Positions 45,346 through 55,025 of a stretch of DNA of 64,000 nt are shown in pieces (the stretch's first letter is position 1; each line of letters begins with the position of its first letter). The DNA comes from Chryseobacterium defluvii (GTDB taxonomy: Bacteria; Bacteroidota; Bacteroidia; Flavobacteriales; Weeksellaceae), in the NCBI RefSeq assembly GCF_014204415.1, contig NZ_JACHLE010000006.1:62001-126000 (forward strand). Reading direction: 5' to 3'. Below the pieces are notes generated by a model, which was not told the DNA's origin, did not search any database, and saw nothing but the letters and a program-made list of their open reading frames with translations. The translations under genes and the position numbers were made by a program.

Positions 45346-46866
45346 ATGAAAATAAATAAATTTTTAGGGCTGAAGGATTTTCAGAAGATCATTATTGAAA
45401 ATGAAAATATAGAACTGGATGATGCGCTTTTGACCAGAGTGAACGCGAGTTTTCAGTTTTTAAAAGAATTTTCAACAAATAAAGTAATATATGGTGTCAA
45501 TACCGGTTTTGGGCCGATGGCTCAGTTTAAGATCAATGATGAAGACAAGCATCAGTTACAGTATAACCTGATCAGAAGCCACTCTTCAGGAATCGGAAAC
45601 CCATTGCCTGCCGCAGAAGTAAAAGCCTGTATGCTGGCGAGACTGAATACATTATCATTAGGGAATTCAGGAGTGCATGTCTCCGTCATTAATCTACTTA
45701 AAGAATTAATTAACAGAAATATTACACCATTGATCTTTGAGCATGGAGGAGTAGGCGCAAGCGGGGATTTGGTCCAGTTGGCGCATCTGGCATTAGTCCT
45801 TATTGGTGAAGGCGAAGTCTTCTATAAAGGAGAAAGAAGATCAACAAAGGAAGTATTTGATACAGAAGGCTTAGAGCCTGTAAAAGTGGAGATCAGGGAA
45901 GGATTGGCTTTAATGAACGGGACATCGGTGATGTCAGGAATAGGAATAGTAAATGCCTGTAAAACCAATCAGCTGATCGATATTTCCATAAAGCTTTCCT
46001 GTGCCATCAATGAAATTGTTCAGGCATACGATGATCATTTATCAGAAGCGTTAAATGGCACAAAAAAGCATTACGGGCAGCAGAAAATTGCGGAAAGAAT
46101 GCGAGCTCATTTATCTGACAGTAAACTGATCAGAAAAAGGGAAGATCACCTTTATACCCATTTTGAAGAGCAGGAAAAAGTATTCAAAGATAAAGTTCAG
46201 GAGTATTATTCCTTAAGATGTGTCCCTCAGATCTTAGGGCCTGTGCTGGATACCCTTGAGTATACAGAGAAAGTGCTTGAAAATGAGATCAATTCTGCCA
46301 ATGATAACCCGATCATCAATATGGAAGATCAGCATGTGTATCATGGCGGGAATTTTCATGGAGATTATATCTCTCTGGAGATGGACAAATTGAAGTTGGT
46401 AGCTGCTAAGCTGACGATGCTAGCTGAAAGGCAGCTAAATTACCTGTTAAATTCGAAAATTAACGAAATTTTGCCCCCCTTTGTAAATTTAGGTAAATTA
46501 GGGTTTAATTTCGGGATGCAGGGAGTTCAGTTTACGGCAACGTCTACTACTGCTGAAAGCCAGATGTTATCAAACCCAATGTATGTCCACAGCATACCTA
46601 ATAATAATGATAACCAGGATATTGTAAGCATGGGGACCAATGCTGCGGTGATCTGCAGAAAAGTGATAGAAAATGCTTTTGAAGTATTGACTATCGAAGC
46701 CATTACTATTATTCAGGCCATTGAATATCTTGGCTTTCAGGATAAAGTATCTTCTTCTACAAAAACATTGTATGATGAGATAAGAAAAATTATTCCTGCC
46801 TTCTCGGATGATATGGTGATGTATCCTTATCTTGAAGAAGTAAAAAAATATTTAAAGACCATGTAA
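45346..46866 (+). CDS. Tyrosine ammonia-lyase (aromatic ammonia-lyase)
   Basis: A 506-residue member of the HAL/PAL family. The MIO-cofactor triad is A138-S139-G140 in GGVGASGDLVQLAHLAL; Y49 is in VIYGVNTGFGP; residues 78-81 are SHSS. The sequence follows the characterised Flavobacterium johnsoniae TAL almost throughout (NLIRSHSSG, FTATSTTAESQMLSNPMYVH), so the expected reaction is L-tyrosine to p-coumarate plus ammonia. It would supply the aryl starter unit of flexirubin. ATG 45346 is used; a TTG precedes it. Confidence 0.93.
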   Translation: MKINKFLGLKDFQKIIIENENIELDDALLTRVNASFQFLKEFSTNKVIYGVNTGFGPMAQFKINDEDKHQLQYNLIRSHSSGIGNPLPAAEVKACMLARLNTLSLGNSGVHVSVINLLKELINRNITPLIFEHGGVGASGDLVQLAHLALVLIGEGEVFYKGERRSTKEVFDTEGLEPVKVEIREGLALMNGTSVMSGIGIVNACKTNQLIDISIKLSCAINEIVQAYDDHLSEALNGTKKHYGQQKIAERMRAHLSDSKLIRKREDHLYTHFEEQEKVFKDKVQEYYSLRCVPQILGPVLDTLEYTEKVLENEINSANDNPIINMEDQHVYHGGNFHGDYISLEMDKLKLVAAKLTMLAERQLNYLLNSKINEILPPFVNLGKLGFNFGMQGVQFTATSTTAESQMLSNPMYVHSIPNNNDNQDIVSMGTNAAVICRKVIENAFEVLTIEAITIIQAIEYLGFQDKVSSSTKTLYDEIRKIIPAFSDDMVMYPYLEEVKKYLKTM

Positions 46867-46925
46867 CTATCTTTTGAAGAAGCTTGTCTGTAATAAAAAG
46901 ATTGAAAAAGTAAAAAAACTAACCC

Positions 46926-47657
46926 ATGAAATGTGCAATTGTAACTGGAGGTTCCAGAGGTATAGGAAGAGCGATCTGTATAAAATTGGCTGAAGAGAAA
47001 AATTATCATCTGCTGATCAACTATACTTCCAATGAAGCGGCCGCAAAAGAAACACTGGCGAAAGTTGAAGAACTTGGAGCTACCGGAGAGATTTTAAAGT
47101 TTGACGTAGGAAATGCCGAAGAAACCCAAAAAGTGCTGGAAGAATGGCAGGAGAAAAATTCAGATGCAATTGTAGAGGTTATTGTAAATAATGCCGGTAT
47201 TACAAGAGACGGATTATTCATGTGGATGAAAAATGAAGACTGGAACAGTGTGATCAATACCAGTCTGAATGGCTTTTTCAATGTAACGAACTTCTTTATT
47301 CAGAAATTGTTACGTAATAAATATGGCAGGATCATCAATATGGTTTCCGTTTCAGGAGTGAAGGGAACCGCAGGACAGACTAATTATTCAGCAGCAAAAG
47401 GAGCATTGGTAGGAGCTACAAAAGCTCTTGCTCAGGAAGTAGCTAAAAGAAATATAACGGTAAATGCCGTGGCGCCGGGATTCATAAAAACAGATATGAC
47501 ACAGGAATTCAATGAAGATGAACTGAAAGCAATGATCCCCGCAAACAGATTTGGAGAAGCAGAAGAGGTGGCAGATTTAGTAGCCTTTCTAGCCTCAAAA
47601 AAAGCTTCATACATCACAGGAGAAGTCATTAATATTAATGGCGGAATTTACTCTTAA
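46926..47657 (+). CDS. 3-oxoacyl-ACP reductase, FabG-like (polyene ketoreductase)
   Basis: A 243-residue SDR enzyme. NADP-binding TGGSRGIGRA (residues 7-16), NNAG, catalytic Ser in VSVSGVKGTAGQ, and YxxxK in YSAAKGALVG. In this cluster it would reduce the beta-keto group during polyene chain elongation. A house-keeping FabG role cannot be excluded from sequence alone, but the neighbours argue for the pathway role. 59 nt after the ammonia-lyase. Confidence 0.92.
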   Translation: MKCAIVTGGSRGIGRAICIKLAEEKNYHLLINYTSNEAAAKETLAKVEELGATGEILKFDVGNAEETQKVLEEWQEKNSDAIVEVIVNNAGITRDGLFMWMKNEDWNSVINTSLNGFFNVTNFFIQKLLRNKYGRIINMVSVSGVKGTAGQTNYSAAKGALVGATKALAQEVAKRNITVNAVAPGFIKTDMTQEFNEDELKAMIPANRFGEAEEVADLVAFLASKKASYITGEVININGGIYS

Positions 47658-47671
47658 TTAATGTAACAATT

Positions 47672-47760
47672 TACCAATGTATCAGTTTACCAATCTACCA
47701 ATCTTGTCACGTTGACGAAGGAAAATGTCATTGATACATTGGTAAACTGATACATTGGTA
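47672..47760. repeat. Perfect 23-bp inverted-repeat element, family C
   Basis: Arms at 47672-47694 and 47738-47760 are exact reverse complements (TACCAATGTATCAGTTTACC...). It sits between ketoreductase and ketosynthase genes. Related to the copies at 49275 and 63790. Confidence 0.88.
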
Positions 47761-47790
47761 CATTTTAAATAGATTGTTAAATTTAACAGA

Positions 47791-49011
47791 ATGGAAAACA
47801 GGGTTGTAATTACCGGAATGGGAATCTATTCCTGCATCGGGACCTCTTTGGAAGAAGTTAAAGACTCCCTTTACCAGGGAAGATCCGGTATTGCTTTAGT
47901 AGAAGAAAGAAAAGAGTTTGGTTTCAGATCGGGCCTTACCGGCGTTGTCCCGAAACCGGACCTGAAAAACCATCTGAACAGGAGGCAGCGCATAAGCATG
48001 GGAGAAGAAAGTGAGTATGCCTATCTTGCTACCATCGATGCTTTAAAGCAGGCCGGTCTTGATCAGGATTATCTTGATAACCATGAGGTTGGGATTTTAT
48101 ATGGGAACGACAGTGTTTCCAAGGCAGTGATAGAATCCATTGATATTGCCAGAGAAAAAAAAGATACCACATTGATGGGTTCAGGAGCCATCTTCAAGTC
48201 TATGAATTCTACAGTGACAATGAATCTTTCCACCATATTTAAGCTGAGAGGAATTAACCTTACCATCAGTGCGGCCTGTGCAAGCGGATCCCATTCTTTG
48301 GGGCTGGCCTATATGATGATCAAAAGCGGAATGCAGGATATGATCGTATGTGGCGGTGCACAGGAAACCAATACATATTCCATGGCCAGTTTTGACGGAT
48401 TAGGTGTTTTTTCAGTAAGAGAAGATGAGCCGGCAAAAGCATCAAGGCCATTTGACTCAGGAAGAGACGGGCTGATCCCAAGTGGTGGTGCAGCAACGTT
48501 AATTGTTGAAAGCTTAGAATCTGCTCAGAAAAGAGGCGCACCTATTATTGCCGAGATTATAGGCTATGGGTTTTCATCGAATGGCGGACACATTTCCACT
48601 CCTAATGTGGACGGGCCTGCTTTGGCGATGGACAGAGCATTGAAACAGTCCGGATTAGCAACTGACGATATAGATTACATCAATGCCCACGCAACCTCTA
48701 CACCGATTGGTGATTCCAATGAAGCAAAAGCCATCTATGAGATTTTCGGCGGAGAAGTTCCCGTAAGTTCCACCAAATCTATGACGGGACATGAATGCTG
48801 GATGGCAGGGGCAAGCGAAGTTATCTATTCTATACTGATGATGCAGAATGACTTCGTAGCACCGAATATCAATCTGGAAAACCCTGATGATGAGGCGAAA
48901 AAGATAAATTTGATCTCCGAAACGAAAAGTCAAAAAATTGACGTATTTTTGTCGAATTCTTTCGGCTTTGGGGGAACCAATTCCGCATTAATTGTTAAAA
49001 AATTTGATTAA
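47791..49011 (+). CDS. Beta-ketoacyl-ACP synthase, FabF-like
   Basis: A 406-residue condensing enzyme with an intact Cys-His-His triad: Cys163 in SAACASGSHSLG, His in NAHATSTPIGDS, His in STKSMTGHECW. Aryl-polyene and flexirubin clusters encode several ketosynthases; this one is upstream of, and co-directional with, an acyl carrier protein, so it may start or extend the polyene. Distinct from the second ketosynthase pair near 62-64 kb. Confidence 0.93.
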   Translation: MENRVVITGMGIYSCIGTSLEEVKDSLYQGRSGIALVEERKEFGFRSGLTGVVPKPDLKNHLNRRQRISMGEESEYAYLATIDALKQAGLDQDYLDNHEVGILYGNDSVSKAVIESIDIAREKKDTTLMGSGAIFKSMNSTVTMNLSTIFKLRGINLTISAACASGSHSLGLAYMMIKSGMQDMIVCGGAQETNTYSMASFDGLGVFSVREDEPAKASRPFDSGRDGLIPSGGAATLIVESLESAQKRGAPIIAEIIGYGFSSNGGHISTPNVDGPALAMDRALKQSGLATDDIDYINAHATSTPIGDSNEAKAIYEIFGGEVPVSSTKSMTGHECWMAGASEVIYSILMMQNDFVAPNINLENPDDEAKKINLISETKSQKIDVFLSNSFGFGGTNSALIVKKFD

Positions 49012-49015
49012 ATAC

Positions 49016-49270
49016 ATGGAAAGGGAAAAAATTGTTGCCATTGTTAATGATTTTCTGATCAATGAATTCGAGGTGGACGGCGACGAAATCAGCAATGAAG
49101 CAAACCTTAAAAATACACTGGGCTTAGACAGCCTGGATTATATTGATATGGTTGTGGTGATCGAATCTAATTTCGGGGTTAAACTGGGAGAAGCGGACTT
49201 TAAAAAAATGGTCACTTTTGATGATTTCTACACAACGATCGAAAATAAAATCGCTGAAAAAAACGCTTAG
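49016..49270 (+). CDS. Acyl carrier protein
   Basis: An 84-residue acidic protein. The phosphopantetheine attachment Ser is in LGLDSLDYIDMVVV. I chose ATG 49016 (MEREKIVAIV), 4 nt after the ketosynthase stop; a longer frame from 48992 would extend into that gene. Carries the growing polyene chain. Confidence 0.93.
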   Translation: MEREKIVAIVNDFLINEFEVDGDEISNEANLKNTLGLDSLDYIDMVVVIESNFGVKLGEADFKKMVTFDDFYTTIENKIAEKNA

Positions 49271-49274
49271 AAAA

Positions 49275-49377
49275 TTTACCAATATAACGATCTAAGAATA
49301 TACCAATAAAAATACTGTTCAGACTCTGTTTACGCCACTAGATTGGTAAATTGATACATTGCTAAATTGTTAAATTA
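49275..49377. repeat. Imperfect inverted-repeat element, family C
   Basis: TTTACCAATATAACGATC on the left; CTAGATTGGTAAATTGATAC on the right, followed by ATTGCTAAATTGTTAAAT. Between the ACP and acyltransferase genes. Confidence 0.6.
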
Positions 49378-49381
49378 AAGT

Positions 49382-50266
49382 ATGAACAAGTGGAAAGGTA
49401 AATCTAAAGGGACAATATTAGGATATAAAATATTTGTCTGGTGTATTAGAAATATCGGCATCCGGAGTTCCTATGCCGTACTGTACTTTGTAGCCTCTTA
49501 CTACTTTCTGTTCCTTAAAAAAAGCAACCGTTACATCTTCTATTATTTCAGAAAAAGACTGAAATATGATTTTTGGAGATCTCAGAGATCAATATTCAGG
49601 AGTTATTTTGTTTTTGGGAAGGTACTCATCGATAAAACAGCTATTTCAGTAGGGTTGAGAAGCCGTTTTACCTATGAATTTGACGGGATTGAAAACCTGA
49701 AAAATCTTTTAAATGAAAAAAAAGGCGGTGTCCTTATCAGTGCTCATATAGGCAATTTTGAGATCGCTGAACATTTTTTTGCCGATATCGACTTTGACTG
49801 CCAGATCAATTTAGTAACCACAGATCAGGAAGTTACTGTCATAAAAGAATACCTGGACAGTGTTGCCGTTAAAAAAAGCAATATCAAATTCATCTACGTG
49901 AAAGAAGATATGTCGCATATTTTTGATATTAACCAGGCACTTTCCAACAATGAGCTGATCTGCTTTACGGGGGACAGATATTTCGAAGGTTCAAAATATC
50001 TGGAGGCTGATCTTTTGGGCAAAAGGGCAAAATTTCCGGCAGGTCCTTTTCTTATTGCTTCTCGGCTCGGGGTTCCCGTAGTATATGTGTATGTGATGAA
50101 AGAGAAAAACCTCCATTACCATCTGTTTGCAAGAGTGGTGCAAAATGTTAAAAAACGTGATGCACAGGGACTTTTAAACTCCTATGTTCAGAACCTTGAG
50201 TCCATGATAAAAAAATATCCCCTTCAATGGTTCAATTATTTCGATTTTTGGGATGATATTGATTAA
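49382..50266 (+). CDS. LpxL-like lysophospholipid/lipid A acyltransferase
   Basis: A 294-residue membrane-associated acyltransferase of the HtrB/LpxL type. The HxxxxE-type catalytic motif is SAHIGNFEIAEHF, followed by ITVDQ-like and CFTGDRYF segments. In aryl-polyene clusters such an enzyme attaches the polyene acid to a membrane lipid (family knowledge), so a membrane-anchoring role is likely here. Confidence 0.85.
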   Translation: MNKWKGKSKGTILGYKIFVWCIRNIGIRSSYAVLYFVASYYFLFLKKSNRYIFYYFRKRLKYDFWRSQRSIFRSYFVFGKVLIDKTAISVGLRSRFTYEFDGIENLKNLLNEKKGGVLISAHIGNFEIAEHFFADIDFDCQINLVTTDQEVTVIKEYLDSVAVKKSNIKFIYVKEDMSHIFDINQALSNNELICFTGDRYFEGSKYLEADLLGKRAKFPAGPFLIASRLGVPVVYVYVMKEKNLHYHLFARVVQNVKKRDAQGLLNSYVQNLESMIKKYPLQWFNYFDFWDDID

Positions 50267-50289
50267 TTTTTCTAATTTTAAGCCTTAAA

Positions 50290-50410
50290 GTGAACTAAAA
50301 CCATAAAACATTCTTAGAAGTTAAGATCATTAAGTTTTTCTTTGCTAAGTGATAACGCCTTTGCGATCTTAAAAACAGTTAGCATTAAAAAAAATCTTTG
50401 CGACCTTTGA
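50290..50410. repeat. Degenerate family A-type intergenic repeat
   Basis: Words such as AACTAAAACCATAAAACATT, CTTTGCGATCTT and TCTTTGCGACCTTTG recur in the style of the element at 20638; arms are weak. Confidence 0.45.
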
Positions 50411-50432
50411 GTTTAACAAATTTGATTCTCCT

Positions 50433-51968
50433 TTGAAAAAAGAATACGACATACTTGTGATCGGAAGTGGATTAGGAGGCCTTGTTTCAGCTCTTGTTTT
50501 AGCGAAAGAAGGCTTGAAGGTCTGTATTTTGGAGAAAAATAACCAGTATGGCGGGAATTTGCAGACCTTTTCACGGGATAAGCTGATCTTTGATACCGGT
50601 GTTCATTATCTGGGCGGGCTTTCCAAAGGCCAGAATCTTCACCAGTATTTTTCCTATCTCGAGATCATGGATGATCTGGAGATCCATAAAATGAACGAAG
50701 ACGGCTACGACAAAATTACCTTTGGAGATGAAGGAATTGAATATCCCCATGCCCAGGGATACGATAATTTTGTACAGCAATTGGCTGAATTTTTTCCCAA
50801 TGAAAAAGAAAATCTGGAAAGCTACTGCGAAGAGATCCAGTATGTATGCAGTCAGTTTCCGAGATATAATGTGATCGGAAAAGATAATTATGACAGTGAA
50901 ATCCTTCATCTTAACACCAAAAGATTCATAGAATCCGTTACTTCAGATAAAAAGCTGCAGTCGGTTTTGCTGGGATCCAACTTTCTTTACGGAGGGGATT
51001 CTGAAAATATTCCTTTCTATGTTCATGCTTTAACGGTGAATTCATACATCCAGAGTGCCTATAAATGCATAAAAGGAGGAAGCCAGATCTCCAAGTTGTT
51101 GATCAGAAAGCTGAGGCAGTATGGTGCTGAGGTACACAAACATTCCGAAGTTTCTGAAATGATCTTCAATGAGAACGACAGACTTACCTCAGTAAAAACA
51201 AAAACGGGAAAAGAATATTCAGCCAAAAAGTTTATTTCAAACATAGAGATCCGTTCCACCATTAAACTGATGGGCGAAGAGAGATTAAAGAAATCTTTCC
51301 TGAACAGAGTGATGAGCTGGGAGCCTGTACCTTCGTGTTTCAGCGTTTACCTGGTTTTGAAGCCTCATACGATCCCGGTTTTTAATTATAATATTTATCA
51401 CCATTCTTCCGAAGAACATGTATGGAGTACGTATCGCTACACTCAGGAAACATGGCCTGATACCTATATGCTTTCATCTACCCCTTCAAAGCATGATCCT
51501 GAATTTGCGGAAAGCTTAACCGCTATTTCTTATATGGATTTTGAAGAGGTCAAAGCTTGGGAAGATACGGGAAATACAGTTGCTGACCAGCATGAAAGAG
51601 GAGTGCGGTACGAAAAATTCAAGCAGGAGAAAGCAGAGATATTGATTAATGCTCTGGAAAAGAAAATTCCGGGTCTAAGACAGGCAATCAGAAATATCTA
51701 TACATCATCTCCTTTGTCATACCGTGATTACATTGGCAGTTTTGACGGAAATATGTACGGATACATTAAAAATTCAGAAAATCCCCTAAAAACAATGGTC
51801 TCCCCAAGAACGAAAATTGATAACCTGTTCCTGACAGGGCAAACGGTGAATATGCACGGAATTCTGGGAGTAACCATAGGAGCTTTCATTACCTGTGCCG
51901 AAATTTTAGGAAAAGAACTTATTGATGAACGTCTGAAACAAATGGTGGATCAAGGTGAAAGCAAATAA
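50433..51968 (+). CDS. CrtI-like FAD/NAD(P)-dependent oxidoreductase, flexirubin cluster
   Basis: A 511-residue phytoene-desaturase-like flavoprotein with an N-terminal dinucleotide motif (VIGSGLGGLVSALVLAKEGL) and a C-terminal NLFLTGQTVNMHGILGVTIG. Similar proteins occur in flexirubin clusters; the actual reaction (desaturation, isomerisation or oxidation of the polyene) is not known. It starts with TTG at 50433; no ATG precedes it in frame and the first internal Met is near residue 76, past the FAD motif. The next gene overlaps its end by 14 nt. Confidence 0.87.
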   Translation: MKKEYDILVIGSGLGGLVSALVLAKEGLKVCILEKNNQYGGNLQTFSRDKLIFDTGVHYLGGLSKGQNLHQYFSYLEIMDDLEIHKMNEDGYDKITFGDEGIEYPHAQGYDNFVQQLAEFFPNEKENLESYCEEIQYVCSQFPRYNVIGKDNYDSEILHLNTKRFIESVTSDKKLQSVLLGSNFLYGGDSENIPFYVHALTVNSYIQSAYKCIKGGSQISKLLIRKLRQYGAEVHKHSEVSEMIFNENDRLTSVKTKTGKEYSAKKFISNIEIRSTIKLMGEERLKKSFLNRVMSWEPVPSCFSVYLVLKPHTIPVFNYNIYHHSSEEHVWSTYRYTQETWPDTYMLSSTPSKHDPEFAESLTAISYMDFEEVKAWEDTGNTVADQHERGVRYEKFKQEKAEILINALEKKIPGLRQAIRNIYTSSPLSYRDYIGSFDGNMYGYIKNSENPLKTMVSPRTKIDNLFLTGQTVNMHGILGVTIGAFITCAEILGKELIDERLKQMVDQGESK

Positions 51969-53694
51969 TTATACACCTGTTATTCTGAGATCAGGAACTC
52001 AGACTGAAGAATTCTGCAAGGAAAGGCTCTTCAGTAGAAATTTCAGAGTGCTGTCTCTCAGTCTTTTCCTTATTCTCAATCTTATCTCCTGTGGTGTTTC
52101 AAGATCTGTAAAGCATGTCCCTGATATTCAGAAATATGCTTTGGAAATCCCCAAGGTCAATAAGATTAATGATTCCACTTTCAGTTATCAGGAGAATTAT
52201 CTTACCAAAAACAGGCAGCAGCTTTGGGAGCTTTATATTAAAGGAAACCCTTTGCAGCTTGGATATAATAACGGCGCATTAACTCAGTACCAGATGCAGA
52301 AGCAGGAAGAGATTTTCTTTTCCAAAGTGGAAGGATTTGTGCCCTCGAAATTTAAGCAGAAGCTTCTGAGAGGCTTCCTGAAATGGTACAATAGGAAAAT
52401 GTATCTTAATGTAAGGGAAGATTACCAGGCCGAATTATATGGCTTGTCTCAATATTCATCAGATCAATATAACTTTATTGCATCCAAATACTTAAGGAGC
52501 CTGTACCTGCACGGTGCTCACGATATCGGGCATGCATTGCAGGACCTGGCGATGGTAGGATGTACTTCACTGGCAGTCTGGAATGAAAATACGGAAGACG
52601 GAGACCTGCTCATCGGAAGGAATTTTGATTTTTATGTAGGCGACGATTTTGCCAAAAATAAATTAGTGGAATTCGTAGAACCGGAACAAGGCATTCCTTA
52701 TATGTCCGTAAGCTGGCCCGGGATGATAGGAGTAGTTTCGGGGATGAATAAAGAAGGAATTACGGTGACCATTAATGCCGGAAAATCTAAGATCCCGTTA
52801 ACAGCAAAAACACCAATCTCCCTGGTAACCAGGGAAATTCTACAGTATGCCAAAACCATTGATGAAGCCATTGCCATTGCTAAAAGAAGAAAAGTTTTTG
52901 TCTCCGAATCTATTCTGGTAGGAAGCGCCAATGATAAAAGTGCAGTGATCATTGAAGTGTCTCCGAAGAATTTTGGCGTGTACAAAGTCCAGAACTCAGG
53001 TAAGGTTTTCTGTACCAATCATTTTCAGTCGGAAGCTTATAAGGATGATAAAAGAAACCAAAAACATATCAGGGAAAGCCATTCCGAGTACCGATATGAA
53101 AAACTTCAGGAGCTTCTTTGGAACCACAAAAAACTGAATCCGGAGAAAATGGCAGCCATCCTGAGAGAAAGATCAGGTTTAAAAGGTGAAAAAATAGGCT
53201 ATGGAAATGAAAAGGCCATTAACCAGCTTTTGGCTCACCATGCTGTCATATTCTCACCGCAGAAAAAACTGGCCTGGGTTTCTTCAAATCCTTATCAATT
53301 GGGAGAATTCGTCTGCTATGACCTGGATGAAATTTTTTCAGATAAAAGATTGCAGAAAGGCGTATTGGCAAAATCGCAAATGAATATTGCAGAAGATCCT
53401 TTTATACATTCCCGGGACTTTAAAAATTATGAGCAGTATAAACTGATGAATGCAGAAATGAATGCTGCCATTAAAAATAATATGGTACTTTCTGAAGGCT
53501 TTATTACCCTCTATCAATCATTGAACCCTGATTTCTGGCTGGTATATGATCAGGCAGGAAAATATTACTATCAGCGCAAAGAATATCAAAAAGCAAAGAT
53601 TGAGTTTGAAAAAGCTTTGATTAAAGAGATTACCACCATTCCGGACAAAAAAAATATAGAAAGGTATTTAAGAAGAGTTGCAAAACACCACTAA
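51955..53694 (+). CDS. C45-family autoproteolytic acyltransferase/hydrolase lipoprotein
   Basis: A 579-residue protein related to acyl-CoA:6-aminopenicillanate acyltransferase and choloylglycine hydrolases. Cys203 in MVGCTSLAVW would become the N-terminal nucleophile after self-cleavage; GRNFDFYVG follows as in the family. It carries a lipoprotein signal (LNLISCGVS, Cys46). GTG 51955 overlaps the upstream gene; a GTG at 52048 gives a more typical signal length. Its position in the cluster suggests ester formation or hydrolysis of the pigment (inference). C-terminal 120 residues show a TPR-like segment. Confidence 0.82.
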   Translation: MKANNYTPVILRSGTQTEEFCKERLFSRNFRVLSLSLFLILNLISCGVSRSVKHVPDIQKYALEIPKVNKINDSTFSYQENYLTKNRQQLWELYIKGNPLQLGYNNGALTQYQMQKQEEIFFSKVEGFVPSKFKQKLLRGFLKWYNRKMYLNVREDYQAELYGLSQYSSDQYNFIASKYLRSLYLHGAHDIGHALQDLAMVGCTSLAVWNENTEDGDLLIGRNFDFYVGDDFAKNKLVEFVEPEQGIPYMSVSWPGMIGVVSGMNKEGITVTINAGKSKIPLTAKTPISLVTREILQYAKTIDEAIAIAKRRKVFVSESILVGSANDKSAVIIEVSPKNFGVYKVQNSGKVFCTNHFQSEAYKDDKRNQKHIRESHSEYRYEKLQELLWNHKKLNPEKMAAILRERSGLKGEKIGYGNEKAINQLLAHHAVIFSPQKKLAWVSSNPYQLGEFVCYDLDEIFSDKRLQKGVLAKSQMNIAEDPFIHSRDFKNYEQYKLMNAEMNAAIKNNMVLSEGFITLYQSLNPDFWLVYDQAGKYYYQRKEYQKAKIEFEKALIKEITTIPDKKNIERYLRRVAKHH

Positions 53695-53906
53695 GTTCTC
53701 TTAAATTAGAATTAATAATAATAAGCATTACGGCTGATTTTTTTAATCAATTTTCATTTTTATCATTTTTTAGCTTATTTGCTTGTTTTAACTGGTTTGA
53801 TGAATTATTCTGATTAATTTAATATTTTTTTTAATTAATTATGCGTGTTTTTGTTGAAATATATGAATTTATTGCATATCTTCGCTCTTCTAAAATTATC
53901 AGATTA

Positions 53907-54998
53907 ATGAAAAAAATCTATTTTTTGTCTATTTTATGTCTCTTTTGGCTGTTTTCCTGTAAAAATGATGAGGCAGTAGTAGAAGTAGCGCAGGGGTCTT
54001 TTGTGAATTTTAATATCAATGAAGTTCCCTATGCTAAATTATCCACTTATGCTTTTTTTACCGGGGACTTAAAAAATTTGACACCATCAAGCAAGGTGCT
54101 TCCCTTTGAACCTGCAAGTTCATTATTTACCGATTATGCCTTAAAAAAGAGATTTATCTGGATGCCGGCAGGAACAAAAGCTACCTACGTTGCAGGCAAT
54201 AAAATATTGGAATTTCCTGTAGGAACGGTTTTAATAAAAAACTTTTACTACAACACCATACAGCCGGGTAATACTACCAAAATCATTGAGACCCGTCTAA
54301 TGATAAAAAAATCAAGCGGCTGGATCTTTGCAGAATATTTATGGAATGACGCACAGACAGAAGCCGATCTGGTTACGGGAACAGATTTTATGAGTGGCAG
54401 CTCCCAAAATATCACTTTCAAAAAAGAAAATGGAGATATTGTTAATATAGACTACAGAATACCTTCACAATCCGAATGTTTAACATGTCATAAACTGGGG
54501 GATGATCCTGCTCCTATCGGATTAAAGCCTCAAAACCTTAATAATAATTATAATTATCCCGGAAATATTAAAAACCAATTGCAGAAATTGGTAGATGAAG
54601 GCTATTTGGTAAGCTACCCTGCGAATATAGCTTCCACAGTAAATTATAAAGATACCAGCCAGCCTCTGGATATCCGGTTGCGCTCTTATCTGGATATCAA
54701 TTGTGCACACTGCCATGAACAGGAAGGACATTGTAATTACCGTGCTCTGCGGCTCAACTTTAGCTCGACTACCAATCTGGCCAATTTAGGAGTATGTGTG
54801 ACTGCAGATGAACCTATAGATCCGACCATACAAAAAATTATACGTCCCGGAAATCATCTCAAATCAGTAATGAATTTCAGGCTCGATACCGAGGATGAAT
54901 CTGTCAGAATGCCTTTGTTGGGAAGAACAATAGTGGATGATAAAGGGGTTCTCCTACTCCAGCAATGGATTGACTCTTTTAATCAGCCATGTAACTAA
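53907..54998 (+). CDS. Dihaem c-type cytochrome lipoprotein, TIGR03806-like
   Basis: A 363-residue lipoprotein (MKKIYFLSILCLFWLFSC, Cys18) with two haem motifs: CLTCH (191-195) and CAHCH (266-270). Resembles the SO2930/TIGR03806 family of dihaem proteins. ATG 53907 is chosen for its clean signal; the upstream ATG at 53841 gives a 22-residue polar leader. It is followed 27 nt later by a T9SS-secreted protein. No evident link to flexirubin, so this pair may be an insertion in the cluster. Confidence 0.85.
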   Translation: MKKIYFLSILCLFWLFSCKNDEAVVEVAQGSFVNFNINEVPYAKLSTYAFFTGDLKNLTPSSKVLPFEPASSLFTDYALKKRFIWMPAGTKATYVAGNKILEFPVGTVLIKNFYYNTIQPGNTTKIIETRLMIKKSSGWIFAEYLWNDAQTEADLVTGTDFMSGSSQNITFKKENGDIVNIDYRIPSQSECLTCHKLGDDPAPIGLKPQNLNNNYNYPGNIKNQLQKLVDEGYLVSYPANIASTVNYKDTSQPLDIRLRSYLDINCAHCHEQEGHCNYRALRLNFSSTTNLANLGVCVTADEPIDPTIQKIIRPGNHLKSVMNFRLDTEDESVRMPLLGRTIVDDKGVLLLQQWIDSFNQPCN

Positions 54999-55025
54999 AG
55001 TATATAATTTAAAAAGCGAAAAATC

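Noticed and set aside
47661..47775. Repeated TTACCAATGTATCAG words considered as a CRISPR array
   Set aside because: Only two inverted arms, no direct repeats with unique spacers and no cas genes.
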